Below, one piece after another: positions 10,815 through 22,950 of a DNA stretch of 64,000 bases. The notes below the pieces were generated by a model, which worked only from the letters and a program-made list of their open reading frames with translations, did no database searches and had not been told where the DNA came from. A program made the translations under genes and the position numbers. The stretch covers positions 62,001 through 126,000 of the forward strand of contig JBBHKE010003519.1 of assembly GCA_037447655.1 (NCBI GenBank). The letters are read 5' to 3'. Source of the stretch: Zygnema cylindricum. Its lineage: Eukaryota > Streptophyta > Zygnematophyceae > Zygnematales > Zygnemataceae. Positions within the stretch are counted from its first letter, which is position 1; each line of letters begins with the position of its first letter.

Positions 10815-11913
10815 TCAACGTCGCCTAATGCCTGCAAGCTTTTGAGTTATGTTATTAATTAAGCGACGAACCGTTATCATCGCTATTTCTTGAGCCTCCA
10901 AACAGCGATTGAGATTTTTATCTTCATTCCTCAATCGTTCTACTTCCGGTGGTGGAGGGGGCTCATCAACATGTGGGACCCTTGGAATTTCCCAGAGATA
11001 CGTACGCCTCACTTGCACGTTTCGGAAGCGTTGTAAGATCGCACTTCGAGCATCTAAAAAATCGTTTAGCTCCGGGGTACGAATTGCACGACGTAGAATG
11101 TTAAATAATCGTGAGTCCCAAGGGTGATAATGTCGGATTAATTCCGGGACATCTATTTCGAATCCAATTTGTCGACTTACAATCCATGTGAAACGTTCAT
11201 CATTAGGCTGAAAATGCCTAATGTATGGGAAATTTGACGCATGGTTGTATGATGCGATGTACAACCATGTTGGGTGGGCGATGACATTCGGAGGGATGTC
11301 GAGAATTTTCGGGACGGGGTTCAACCACCGGTCAATAGGCCGAGGCCTCCCCATAACGCCAATAGTCCAGCCAATCCTCGACCGGGATGTAATGGGCAGC
11401 CGTCGGTCGGAAGCCATCCATGGCCTCATCTCCGATTGGAGGCGAGAAAAACCAATCGGGTTCTTCCTCTCAAATTACCACATCACGCTCGACCGGAATT
11501 TGAGGTCCTTGTACCGCCACGAGAGCTCTATCACGATTCGATGATTGTGGAAAAGCGACAACCTTGTCTACGTCCCCATATTCTTCCTCCATGCGTCTCT
11601 TCGAGCTCTCCGAAGATTGCCGGTCTGAGGTTGAGGGATCGTCGTCGTATTTCGTGACCGGAATGTCCGACGAGTCGGTTTCTTCCGGTACTTCCTCCTC
11701 TTCCGTAGGCTCTTCCCCTTCCTCTATAGGCTCGTCTGACGCGGTTCTCGAGGGTTTGTATTCTTCGTCTACCTTCTTACCCTCTTCTACTTCGCGGACA
11801 CCTTCTTCGTCCGCTCTAATCCCTTCATCCGGTAACTCCCCCTCCGACACACTTCCCCTTACTACCCTCTCCGTACCCGACCCTTCCCCCATCACTGCCT
11901 CTGTTTCCTCCAT
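10815..11913 (-). pseudogene. Broken transposon-associated ORF
   Basis: Two minus-strand frames join into one damaged reading frame. The upper half (from the ATG at 11913) encodes a strongly acidic segment rich in Glu, Asp and Ser and ends at a TGA (11470). The same frame then continues sensibly (PDWFFSPPIGDEAMDGF, VEDWLDYWRYG) to about 11340, where a shift of frame is needed to enter the lower half (DRWLNPVPKILDIPP through WEIPRVPHVDEPPPPP to a basic C-terminus). I do not recognise the protein. It is bracketed by TCGTCGC motif clusters (10380-10620, 12320-12640), which suggests it was carried by the same mobile element. An accessory protein of a CACTA-like element is one guess, unproven. Confidence 0.5.
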
Positions 11914-12319
11914 CTCATCTATTTCACCACCCGATTCCCCCCCTCCCTCAAGACCAACTCCATTCCAGGCCTGTCCCTACCACCCTATTCCGGTTCCACC
12001 CTATTCCGCAACACTCATCCGGTTGCATCCCTTTCTCTCTCTAAGTTCTCCCCTATATGTATATGATCCCCCATCTCGACCGCCGTTGGTAGTGGACGAT
12101 ATCGCCGCCGAATGGCAGAGCGAAGTCGCTTGAATGGTCGTCGGCCGCCCTCCGTTGAAAAACAAATCTTGGTTAACAAGACAAAAACAAAAACATAGTC
12201 GACGGAGGCAAAAAAACCCTAAAACACACAATTTTACTCCAGCCTTTACTCAGCTTGTCCAACTGTAAACGTAGTCAACTGTTCACAGTTGGAAAATTAA
12301 ACCGTTGGTCCTACAATTT

Positions 12320-12640
12320 ATAACCCGACATTCAAGCGACGACAGAATGTCGTCGAGCGTTCGACTGTATTCGAGTTTCTCAATAGTGAATCGACGAAAC
12401 AGCGTCGTGGTCTGCGAATTCCATACGAGAATACCAACGTTGGATTGTTTAAACTGATGTCGTCGCTGGTTTAGTCGAAATGACGAACCACTGTCGTCTG
12501 TCATTCGCACTTTCGACCTAACGAGCTATCCTCATCCATTCAAATATTTTGTCGTACCCATCATTGAAGGGACGACATGATGTCGTCGCATACACAGCGA
12601 CAAAGACACGTCATCGCTAGTACGCTGTCGCCAGAAAGAA
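12320..12640. repeat. GCGACGA/TCGTCGC palindromic cluster
   Basis: Repeated short palindromes such as CGACGACAGAATGTCGTCG and ACGACATGATGTCGTCGCA lie on the 5' side of the broken ORF at 10815-11913. Same motif as at 5836-6380. Confidence 0.6.
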
Positions 12641-13012
12641 ATTGCAAGACACTTGGAAAATAATACTAAAAAACAACAAATTAATGCATAGTAGTCGACA
12701 ACATAGAAAAACACGCACTAATGGAGAGTTAGTGAGAAGTCAGTGTGTAGTTTGAGAGAGAAAGGCGACGTTCCAAAATAATACTGCACAAATAATTTAA
12801 AAGCACAACAAAATTAAAATACTACGCATTGTGAATGAGAATAATAACACAAAAGGAAGGAGGAAATGAAATTATTTAATAAACAGGAGAACGCTTGGTT
12901 GAAATGGCTTACTTGTACCGTACACTCCGGTAAAATGCTCGGGAAACTTCCTTATGGTCCTTGGAATGAGTTCAGCTGAGCTGTTATTTTCACGGTCCTT
13001 CAACATCTAGTG

Positions 13013-14180
13013 TTATAATCGCATCCGAGTTGCCTTAGTCGACACGTGTTGAACTTTACGGTGGGAGACACGTCCTCTGGTTTTGGCCGAGGAAAGAAAA
13101 AACCCTTCTACAATGGTCGCCGGGTCTACCGACGTTTTGATTTCCGCCTCACTCTCTTCCTCATTCGGAAATGCGTTTTCCTCATCGTTCCTCTCATTTT
13201 CCTCATCTTGTTCAACCTGAGTGTTATAGGTATTGTTGTGTATCGGTAAGGATTTGCCGATAACCGATATGGGCATTTTTTTGGGGACCCGATAATCGAT
13301 ATATTGGTACGATATATCGCTATCCGTCTTATCGCCGATAAGTAGCCGATAATATCGGCTACTTATCGGCAATAATGCCGATAACGATAACTATCTGCGA
13401 TAACTGTACGAGCCGTACTGATAAATGTACGACATGTACACTCAACTGTACGCCTTATCCCTCAACGCGCCCTACTCACAACCCATGAGGTACCTACCAA
13501 TCAGATCATTTGTACAAGCCGAAAGTACAGTAGACGGCATAAGATGTGTACAGCTTTAGTACGGCTCCACTTAAAACGATGTACCTTTCACATCCGACGC
13601 CGTGGCTTTGTCCCTTTATTTTTTGGGATCCACTGGAAATTTGCCACGTGTCAATCCGTCGGCTTTTTTGGCAAAAGCCGCCAAAAAAGCCATTTCGAGA
13701 TGTCGGCGCTCACGTTGACAGTCCGCTCGTATTTTCTCATTGAATGTCATCCGTTCGATTCTAGCAGCGCGCATAATGTTATTTTGCATCCGTTGTACTT
13801 TGTGTCCGTCAACTTTTTACCGTTCCATGATAATCAGTTTATCGGTACAATTTCATACGTCCCCGTAAAATTTATGTTCAGTTAACCGCCTAAAAAGTAC
13901 TACAAAGTGCAACGTATTTTTTCGTCAAATTCCGTACATTTCCCGTAAAAAACCGTTCATTTCTTGTAAATTTACTGTTCAGTTTACCGAACAGAAAGCA
14001 CTCCAGACAGAAAGTACTGAAAGTACAAATATATCGGGACCGCTGACTGTTCGATAAGCGATAACTATCGGTATCGCTGTTATCGGGATAATTTTTTTAC
14101 CGATACACAACACTAGTTATAACGATTGTTGTTGTTATTGCCCGGGGTGGCGCCCCGAATTCTATTAAGGGTCCACATAC
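13013..14180 (-). pseudogene. ORF interrupted by a hAT-like insertion
   Basis: On the minus strand a coding-like stretch at 14180-14116 (including TLNRIRGATPG and an Asn run) continues, when the element at 13231-14115 and one copy of its 8-bp target duplication are removed, in the same frame into 13222-13013 (TQVEQDEENERNDEENA ... VQHVSTKATRMRL, stop at 13013). The peptide is acidic, then basic, with no family I recognise. The upstream end is not defined: an in-frame stop lies just before it, so an exon boundary or further decay is likely. The insertion would destroy the frame. Confidence 0.4.
13231..14115. mobile_element. hAT-like MITE family A, complete
   Basis: Starts TATTGTTGTGTATCGGTAA and ends with the complement of TAGTGTTGTGTATCGGTAA. 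The flanks are GTTATAGG (13223-13230) and GTTATAAC (14116-14123), an imperfect 8-bp target-site duplication as expected for hAT. No transposase ORF is present, so the element is non-autonomous. Confidence 0.8.
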
Positions 14181-14189
14181 TCTCAAACA

Positions 14190-14930
14190 CTTAATATCAC
14201 TTAAAAAATAAGAAATAGGAGCAGCCGAAAAGGAAGAAAGTGAGAACCGAAGCTAATGAGGAAGAAGTAGCGATAGTGTCGTTGACATTATCACAAATAC
14301 ATATATATATATATATATATATATAATACACCAGCTGCAAGTGAAAGTGAATTTGTGGCGTAATAATGGAGGGATTTGGCATTTTGAATTTTTTGTTCAA
14401 AATTCAAATTTTGAACTTTAGCATGTCTTTGAATTTAAAAATATTTCAAAACGCGGGAATATAAGCGGGATCATGTAAAAGTTTATCAAATTGCCATAAT
14501 ATTTCAAAACTTACGTCGTCGATATAATGTTGATAGCGCCATGGAAACGCCACCAGCTTACATGTTGTACGGCAAAAAGATGATGGGAAAAAATGCGGCA
14601 TCGTAACCTTGGCAATCGGTTGTTCTAACGTCATCTATGAAACGTGACCAACTTTATGAATGCGTGGATGGTAAACATGCCACGTGTTTTCGGCAACGGC
14701 CAATGATAATCTTACGACGGCGCCTGATCAACTTTCGTCGTTGAATTACCTCCAATTAGAGTCAACATGTATCCTAATAAGAGGTTTTTTTTCGTTTTAC
14801 GTTCAATTAGAATTAATAGTGATACTAAAAAGAGGTTTGTTTGACATTTGATCTAAGTAAACGCATCCTTATTAGACTTATGTCTCAATATTACAATGCA
14901 TTAATTGTAATAAAGCATCCCACGCGACAC
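14190..14930. other. Spacer with an (AT)n microsatellite
   Basis: No gene recognised. An uninterrupted AT repeat lies at about 14290-14325. Confidence 0.6.
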
Positions 14931-15582
14931 CTTATTAAAGTTAAGGGTCCTTATTTAACGTCACACAACGTTCGTTCACCCCGCGAACGACAAGGAAATT
15001 AAAATCAATCACAGAGTTCAATGTACGTTATGTGAAACGAAACGTAAACATACAATACCTTCCGTTTATAGTTTCATTGATTGTACAAAACTTATTTGAA
15101 TTGAATAAACATATTAAAATTGTACGGTTACGTTGCATTATAACGTAACTGCGTTTAACAACCAGATGCATGGAATCGACTGTATGACGTGACAACGTAC
15201 GTTTCGCCCTATGTTGTCATTGCACCTTTTTTACCGTTATCAATTCACCGCGTGCGAATCATTCGCTTATTAGAATCATGAATGGACTTAAATGAAAGTA
15301 CATAAACCTGTACGTTTCGACGGTTTTTATCCGTACCTCTTTTAGTGTATAATTATGAACGGCGTAATTATTGTATATTCGCAAACCCAAAATAGAATTA
15401 TGGATATTTACAATAGAAGGACTCGATGTCGTACGGATTGTCATAATTTGTACTTCCACCTATTTTAACGAATATGTAATGACGGCGGACTATGAATACC
15501 TAAATCAACGTTATGGAGAAATTACAATTAAACATTTTTTTGAAAATGGGATTGATACACAAATTAGAATCCATGACACTAA

Positions 15583-16530
15583 GGGTACGTCCCCATGTAA
15601 TCGGTACTTTGGTAAAGTATTTTGGACTGTAGTGAAGATTCCCCGTACTACTTTGAAGAGCGTCCCAATGTGCGAAAATGAAATCGGAACTTTGACATGT
15701 GACTTTTGTAGATGCAGGTACAGCTTGTGACGATTGAAGCCGACTACGAAACTTCCGACGATTGGTGACGCCAACAAAACCAACGATAGTGGTAGACGTC
15801 TAGATTTTTGTGAAATTGTAGATGTTTAGGGTTTGGTGAAATTGTGACGTCACGCTCACTTGTGACAACGTCGACGTCACTGATTTAAGAAACTTTATGC
15901 CATGGTTTCTCGATTTCATTTTTTCTACTTTTCTCATTCGACTTGCCATTAAAAAAAAACCTAAAAATTGTCAAAACAAATATTTTTCAAAGATCTTTCA
16001 TTTTATACCAATATTGTCGTGTCTCGTTCTAAAAAGTGTGAGTTAAAAGCGATAGTGTGAGAGGGAGAGGGGAGAGGCGACCACGGCGAAAAATCATCCA
16101 AAGGACCCATGAATGAAAGTGGAGGTCCGAGACCCCTGCAAACTTTTTTCCGTACATGCGCGTGACGGCCACGGAGAAAAATAGCGAGGACTCTCCCCAT
16201 TCCAAAAAAAATCGCTCTCGTGTGGCGCGTGAGTGAGTCGGTTTTCATTCGCTGTTTGGGCGGTACTTTAACTAAAATCACCCCCTCGAGGTGATTTTGG
16301 ATGAAGTTTTTTTCTGGGCTGGATTCTCTTGCCCGGGGGTCGAAAAGGGGAAAACGCCAAAATGCGTTCACATGACGACAAACACGCCGTACATCCAAAG
16401 TATGAATTTTCGTTCACTGTACTTTGGTAAACATGATTTTACGTACTGCTAAAGTTTTTGTTAAAGTTCCCTGAATTTTAGGGCAAAAAGACAGAGATAA
16501 GTAGATACTTTAACACATGGGGACGTACCC
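15583..16530. mobile_element. Harbinger/Tourist-like MITE 1
   Basis: Begins GGGTACGTCCCCATGT and ends with its complement, flanked by TAA on both sides (15580-15582, 16531-16533). Termini starting GGG and a TAA/TTA duplication are typical of PIF/Harbinger elements. No transposase is encoded. Confidence 0.8.
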
Positions 16531-16533
16531 TAA

Positions 16534-17279
16534 GGGTGAAGTTCCATCATACGTTTCTGTAATTGTACGGCAAACTCTACAGACCGCGTCGATTGAGTAG
16601 ATGTTCCATCACGTAGAGTCTGTAAGCCACGTGTTCTAAATTGACTGGCGCCACGAAAGCTACGATCCGATATTGAATATCTTTCAGATTTTTAGCACCG
16701 ACAAAATTAACTTCAAATCTTGACTTGCGTACCATGTACCTGCGTACGAATTAATAATACGACAAAAGTATTATACTTTTTGCAGACGCCAGTCTGTACG
16801 CCAGCTCATTTTTTAGGGTTTCAGTTTTCGAACAAAACGAAAGTCTTTCAGTTTTCGAACAAAACGAAAGTCCTTTGAGAGAAATAGTGTGACGAACAAA
16901 AGTTACCGAAAATAGCGTGACTAGGGAATGTTACGAAATCTCGTTTTTATTTTCGGGTGTATTTTGGAAAGCGCGTGTCATGTGCAAATCTTAAGATTTT
17001 TCGTTGGTTTTCCATCATGACACGTGTCACGATTTTTTTTTCCTGTATTTGTCAAACCACCTCAAGGAGGTGGGTTGACAGTTACAGAAAAATATGAAAC
17101 GAACTCCTCGCAGATGAACATCCGACGGCCAGTATTACCTCCAAGACCATCGGAGAGTATCGGCAAGATTCTCTGTAATGCTGTTTTTCGTATAAAAACG
17201 AAATAGGCGGTACGATTTGGTACGGAGGATCGCGGATTTCTGTAAACTACGCCACTTTTCGCCTGATGGAACGTCACCC
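16534..17279. mobile_element. Harbinger/Tourist-like MITE 2
   Basis: Begins GGGTGAAGTTCCATCA and ends TGATGGAACGTCACCC, flanked by TAA at 16531-16533 and 17280-17282. It shares the middle TAA with element 1. The paralogous uninterrupted site is at 26212-26214. Confidence 0.8.
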
Positions 17280-17339
17280 TAATTCTTTATTCACACTAAT
17301 AATTTCTATACGCTAATAACGATTCACTGTGTAGTACAT

Positions 17340-18950
17340 TATAATGCCCTCTGTACGAGTCATTAATTACCTCGTCATTAATTACCTCCGCTGGTACAGA
17401 TATTACCTCCGCTCGTACAGATATTGCGTTAAGACTTTGCATTCTAAGGTTCTTTCAAGGTTTTAAGCATCTATTATTAACCTACGTGTTACCAACCAGA
17501 ATGAGCCACGCCATGGAAGTCCACCCTTATAGTATTTTTTTTTTCGAAATCTTGAAAAATCTAAATAATTAACTTTAACACTAATAATTTCTTAACGCTA
17601 ATAACGATTCAAGTTGTAGTCCTTACACCTTACGTCATACAAAAGGACGTTCTTTAACAAACCCTTTGATTCAAATTTTGAAGTCCCGCCAACCAACATT
17701 TTGTGAATATTCCAATTTGGCAATTTCACTTTGTTGCCCATGTCTTCCCCTGCGTTCTCACCACCTGAGTCTTAACTCTCTTTTTTTGAGAAAATAATCT
17801 AATTACATGGTGAAGAGAGCACCGTCCTATGCTATTTAATTTGCTTTAAGTGCTTCAGTATTGTTTTTCAACCGTGAAGTTAATTAAAATTTATTCTGAT
17901 ATTACTTGAAGCCTTTATTTATGAGAGATGAGTCATTTACAATTTTTATAGAAAATATATCTCAGATCTTAGCTTGAGGTTTCCAAAAAACCGCAATAAT
18001 AGGATAAAAAAAAATTAAAAATTGCCTAATTGGATAGTAGATAGGCAAGTTGTAGGAGTAGTAGAAATTGTAACTCAGCCTATAAGAAACCCTAAACCTA
18101 GCGAAACAACTAAGCCCTAATTACTCTACCTTTTTAGGTTTTAAAGATGCCTTAGGTTCTATTACAGCCCTGAACCTGGATTAATTACCAGATTAGCTAA
18201 AGAAATAGGTCGTACTCTACAGTTTTTAGGTTTTAAAGCCACCTTAGGTTTTAGTAGACAAGGTTTAAATTGTAAAATTCAGGATCGTTGCTCACAAAAA
18301 CCTATATCATGCACAGCGGAAGTCTTTCAAAATAAACACACAAAGAGTAAATCACCAAAAATAATAATTCCGGCCGAATATAACTTTATTTAGCCGAAGC
18401 TTTTCTTAATACAAAACTCTCACTCTTACTCTCACACTTCTTACTCACTGACTAACACTCACTTACTTCGGATTAATTAACTCACTGTAAGACTCCTACT
18501 TAAATAGGAATACAAAGAAGACTTACTCTACACGACTTCACTCGACTTTCTCCTCACGTCACTGACTTACTAACTTCACGGAAATTCACTCACACACTCA
18601 CTAGAACCTTCAACGTCGAAATAGAAGTGACGCAGAACTTCAACAGTGCGCTGGACCAAACATACAGTACAAAGGTCCTACGCACTAAATGAACCAACGT
18701 CCGTACAATACCAAATGAAACTACGGTCCTACGTACAAAGTGAACCGACATCATACGGTACCAAGTGAAACAAAACGTCCTGATAACTTTAACTGCGGAC
18801 GCGAACATAACTTAACGCCAACTGAAACCAAATCCAAACTAAGTGAATTTGGCCGATACGCCGATTCACCCAATAAACCTAACATTAACCTAACATAAAT
18901 ATGGACTCAGGTCTAGGAAAAACCGAAGCAGTGACGTATTTTACACATAC
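17340..18950. other. No gene recognised
   Basis: AT-rich sequence. A short segment containing TTAGGTTTTAAAG...CCTTAGGTTTTA occurs twice (about 18130-18155 and 18220-18255). CTCACT-rich DNA follows at 18420-18600. A retrotransposon LTR fragment is possible but I cannot show both ends. Confidence 0.4.
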
Positions 18951-20030
18951 AATTTTTTTTCTTACTTTTCTTTCAGTGTAATGCTATTTTTTATGCTGAG
19001 TGTTTTATTGGATACAGTTTAAGTGTTGTTTTTAAGTACAGGAAATGTTTTTCAATACTAAAAATGTTTTTTAGTACTTGAAAGAGTTGTTTAGTTTCCG
19101 TTTTCTTCGTGTTGTTTGTAAGTAATGACTTTCAGTCTCTTTTTAGTACAGCTTTATTTTTCAGTGCTGTTTCACAATAATTAGTTTCAGTGCGAAATTC
19201 CAGTCCAGTACTGTTTCGCAGTTTTGTAGGATTCTGGTATATTCATCAGTTTGTAGGGTTTTGTTAGAGTAAAACTCGTTTCCGCTGCTTTTTTGTCGTG
19301 TCCTTTTCTTAGGTTGTTTTACATTCTATATTTCTCTCTCTCTCTATCTCTCTCTCTCTCCAACTTATCCAATATGATTTTCTCTTTGTCTGTTTTTTTT
19401 TTTCGCCACTAAAAAATTAGTTTTGAACAAATGCGTAATAGTTATAATAATAATGACAACAATAATAACAAGGAAGAGGGGAGGAAAGGGAGGTGAGGGA
19501 AGGGGAGCGGAGAGGGGGGAGAGGAGGGGAGGGATATAGAATGCATGTAACGACAAAAAAATCGGTGTTAAAAAATAAATTAAATTAAAAAATTAATTTC
19601 TTAATTAAATACAAGTTAAATTCCATTAATGTGAAAAGCAATAAAAAAAAAATGTTTTTTATGCTCAAGGCTTTTGTCTCACTAGATATTCTTCAAAAAT
19701 GAAAAGCACTCATGGGAAAAAAAATGCATTTTCAAATATAAACCCTAAATTTTAGAGTTAATTCTTGATGCATTTTCTTTGCAAATGAGTAGAATTAAAC
19801 CCTAAAAAAAATAAAAAATCGGAAGTTTCTTCTGTACAAATATTCTCTATTCTCGTCTTTCCATCCTTTTATCACAACCGGTAAAACTTGAAAAATAAAA
19901 TATAAATCTATCAAAAGTCATAAAAAAATGATAATTTTTTCCTTTTCCGAACCGCCTCAGTATTTCATAAGCCTTTTTTTTCCGGATTCCTTTTTTTTAG
20001 TTTCCGGACAGCTAAATTTTGCAGGTTTAT
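18951..20030. other. Spacer 3' of the WRKY gene
   Basis: No gene recognised. A CT microsatellite lies at about 19330-19360, an ATA/ACA-rich run at 19438-19470, and a purine-rich run at 19471-19535. Confidence 0.5.
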
Positions 20031-20035
20031 CTGAA

Positions 20036-22915
20036 TTATTCATCATCTCTCATCAAAATCTCTGACAACTGTTGCAAATGTGTCACAGATTGTATCTGAT
20101 GCCGATTTTGATCCAGATTCAGTTTCTGATCTCCACTCAGCCGATCCAGAATCAGAAGCTGATTCTGATTCTGCTCAAGAATCTGATTCTGTATTCGTTC
20201 CTGAATCTGATTCTGAATCTGATCCTGTATCTGGTTCTGAATGTGATTCTGAATTTGAATTTGAATCTGATTCAGATCTTCATTTTGATTTTGATTCTGA
20301 TTTTGATTTTGATTTTGATTTTGATTCTGAATTTGATTCTGAATTTGATTCTGAATTTGATGCTGAATCTGCTTCTGAACCTGATTCTGAATGTGGTTTT
20401 GGTTCTGGTTCTGATTCTGGTTCTGCCTCTGATTTTGGCTCAGATGCTGGTGAGTTTGAAGCAAACTCAGGTTCTGAGCCAAACTCTGATTGTCATGTGC
20501 CAGAATCAGATTCTGGTTCTGATTCTGGTCCCGCATCTGGCTGCGGTGCGGGCTGTCGGCCTGGACCACTTTGAAGGCGAGCGGCGGCTGCGGCTCGAGC
20601 GAGGCATGGTTGTGCTCCTCGAAGAAAACAACGGACGTCAGAGTACTGATTTCGACTTCGTGGTCGCAGTAAAATTTTGCCGGGCAGCCCGTCTCGTCGC
20701 GCTTGCAGCAGCGGTAGTAGCTCCTGGGGAGACGACAAGAGCAAGATGCTGGAGGTTAGGGAAAGGACAGATGGAGTGTTTACTAGAAAGGACGGAATTT
20801 TGGATATTATGAAAATGACAAGAGGAAATATGGAGAAATGTTCCAATGGCAGCCGAAGTTAGTGTGCTGGAAGTGAAAGGGAGGATAATTTTTATTTTTT
20901 TTCGGTTTGCATTTTTTTTTTTTGGGTTCTAAGCTTTGTTTCTTTGGAAAAATGTCGCACACGTTTCTTTTTTTAGCGCTGTAAATTATTGGCAAATGGA
21001 AGGAAGAAACGAAGGTTCTAGAAGGTCGGTGGTGAAGAAAAAGACAAGTTAGAACGGACAAATTACACTAAAATATAGTACAAAAGTGCATATTACAAAG
21101 TTTCGTTTTTTGTGGCCGGGTTTATTCGGCACCAAAAAAAAAGATGCAACTAAAAAAATATTTGTTAACCATGAGCGCGTAAATTTGTCTTTTACGAACA
21201 GTTACAAGAAGCTCAGAAGAAGAAATCCAAAATGTACACTTTTACTACCCGTTTTTCCGTTTGCTGATGTCTCTTTGCAAAATACTGAAGTCAAATTCAG
21301 CCCCAAGCCAAAGGCAACATCCACAGCACACACACACACACCCAACAAAAGACAAAAAAAAAGGGAATCAAAATCTTGCCCATCCTCCCCCTTCTAAAAA
21401 AAATCTCTCAAAACAGTTTCAAACTCCAACCCTTCCAAACCTCTCCCTTCCCTTCCCTTCCCTGGACCCCACAGACCTACTCACTCACTCCCCGCTTTCC
21501 TTCAACACACAAACTCACAAAAACCCCACACCAAAAATAAAACCTAAAAAAAAACCCAAATCACTAAACCCAAAACCCGAACCGAAGCCAGAACTGTCCT
21601 CTCCCTTCTCACCTGACAGCCTGTGTCTCCTTCAACTTCTTCCGCCCATATTTCCTCCAATGGTGGCCGTCTCCGAGATTCACCGGAGCCTCTCTCGTCC
21701 TTTTCAAATTCTTCCCTCTATTCCCATCCTGAAGCCCATGCACCTGCTGTACGGACAGTACCCTCCCCTGTACGGACGTCCCTTCATGAGGTGACGTCCC
21801 CTCCTGAAAGGACGGAGTTCCCGCCCCCCCAGAGGGCGTCCCTCCCCCTCCCCCTCCCCCTCCCTCTGTACCTCCCAAACTAGAGTCCAAATCCTGGAGC
21901 CTTATCGTGAGCCTGCCACGTGGCAAAGCCTGAGAGTGCTGAGCTGGCGGAGATACCGAGTGATGACGTGGCATAGAAGGTGACCGCTGGGCTTGCGGAG
22001 AGAGAGAGTTGTGACGTGGCAGGGAGGGAGAGTGCTGAGCTGGCAGATTAGGACCTTGCTGAGCTGGCAAAATGATGCTGCGCTGAGCTGGCAACTGCCG
22101 AGCTGGCAGTTGCTGAGCTGGCAGGTCATGGGAGTGCTGGGCTGGCAAGGCGTTGAGGTGGTGAGCGGGGGGAGATAAGGAGGAGTGGGGAGAGAAAGAG
22201 GAGTGGGGGGAGAGAGGAGAGGTGTGGTGAGCTGGGGGGGAGTAGGAAGTGTGGGGAGAGAGAGGGGAGGCGAGGTGAGTCGGGGGGGAGAAGGAGGTGT
22301 GGGGAGAGAAAGAGGAGTGGGGAGAGAGAGAGGAAGTATGGTGAGCTGATGGGGAGAAGGAAGTGCGGAGAGAGAGAGGTGAGGTGCGGTGAGTTGGGGT
22401 GGAGAAGGAGGAGTGGGGAGAGAGAGCAGAGGGATGGTGATCTGGGGGGGAGAGAGAGTGTTGGTGCGAGTGGGGGAAAGTGTGAAGGGGAGGGAGAGCG
22501 AACATGTGGTCCACATGGGAAAAGAAGGGGTGCTGGGAGGGAGAGGGAGGGGAAATTTGCTGAGACGGCGGGGAGAGAGAATGACCTGTTGGCGGAAGCG
22601 GCGAGTGATGGCGCGGCGGGAAAGAGGGAGAGCTCTGCGGGGGGTGCGAGGAAGGTGACGAATTCTGTTGCGACGGGTTCGACGGCGACTGCTGCTGCGT
22701 TGTCAAAAAGTACGGATTCCGCTTCGCCGGCAGCGCCAGCGGCTGCAACTGCCCCGGCAGATTCAGCTGCGTCTGCTGCTGCTGCTGCTGACGTGGCATC
22801 GAGAGAGACGGCAGAGCCGAGGCAGTTGGCGGCGGCGGAGTACCCGAAGCAGCCACCGACGGAGGAGCAATAGCAGCCACAAGCGAGGGAAGCGGAGCAA
22901 GCGCGGCAGCCCCAG

Positions 22916-22950
<35 letters not shown>

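Larger units (their letters stand above)
14940..17331. mobile_element. Mariner-like MITE carrying two insertions
   Basis: From about 14940 to 15580 this matches 25650-26210 closely, and 17281-17331 matches 26213-26263, ending in CGCTAATAACGATTCACTGTG then TA. Two Harbinger-like elements (15583-16530 and 16534-17279) interrupt it. The left terminus was not located. Confidence 0.7.

Noticed and set aside
5720-12740. Complete CACTA transposon
   Set aside because: CACTA words near 5729 and TAGTG near 12731 do not extend into matching inverted repeats, and no 3-bp duplication was found.
18300-18950. Copia-type LTR fragment
   Set aside because: Some LTR-like features (AATAAA-like words, CT-rich leader) but no paired copy, termini or primer-binding site in the window.
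20080-20574. Plus-strand Asp/Ser-rich ORF of about 164 codons
   Set aside because: It is the complement of the repeat that codes the WRKY tail on the minus strand; no start context or domain of its own.
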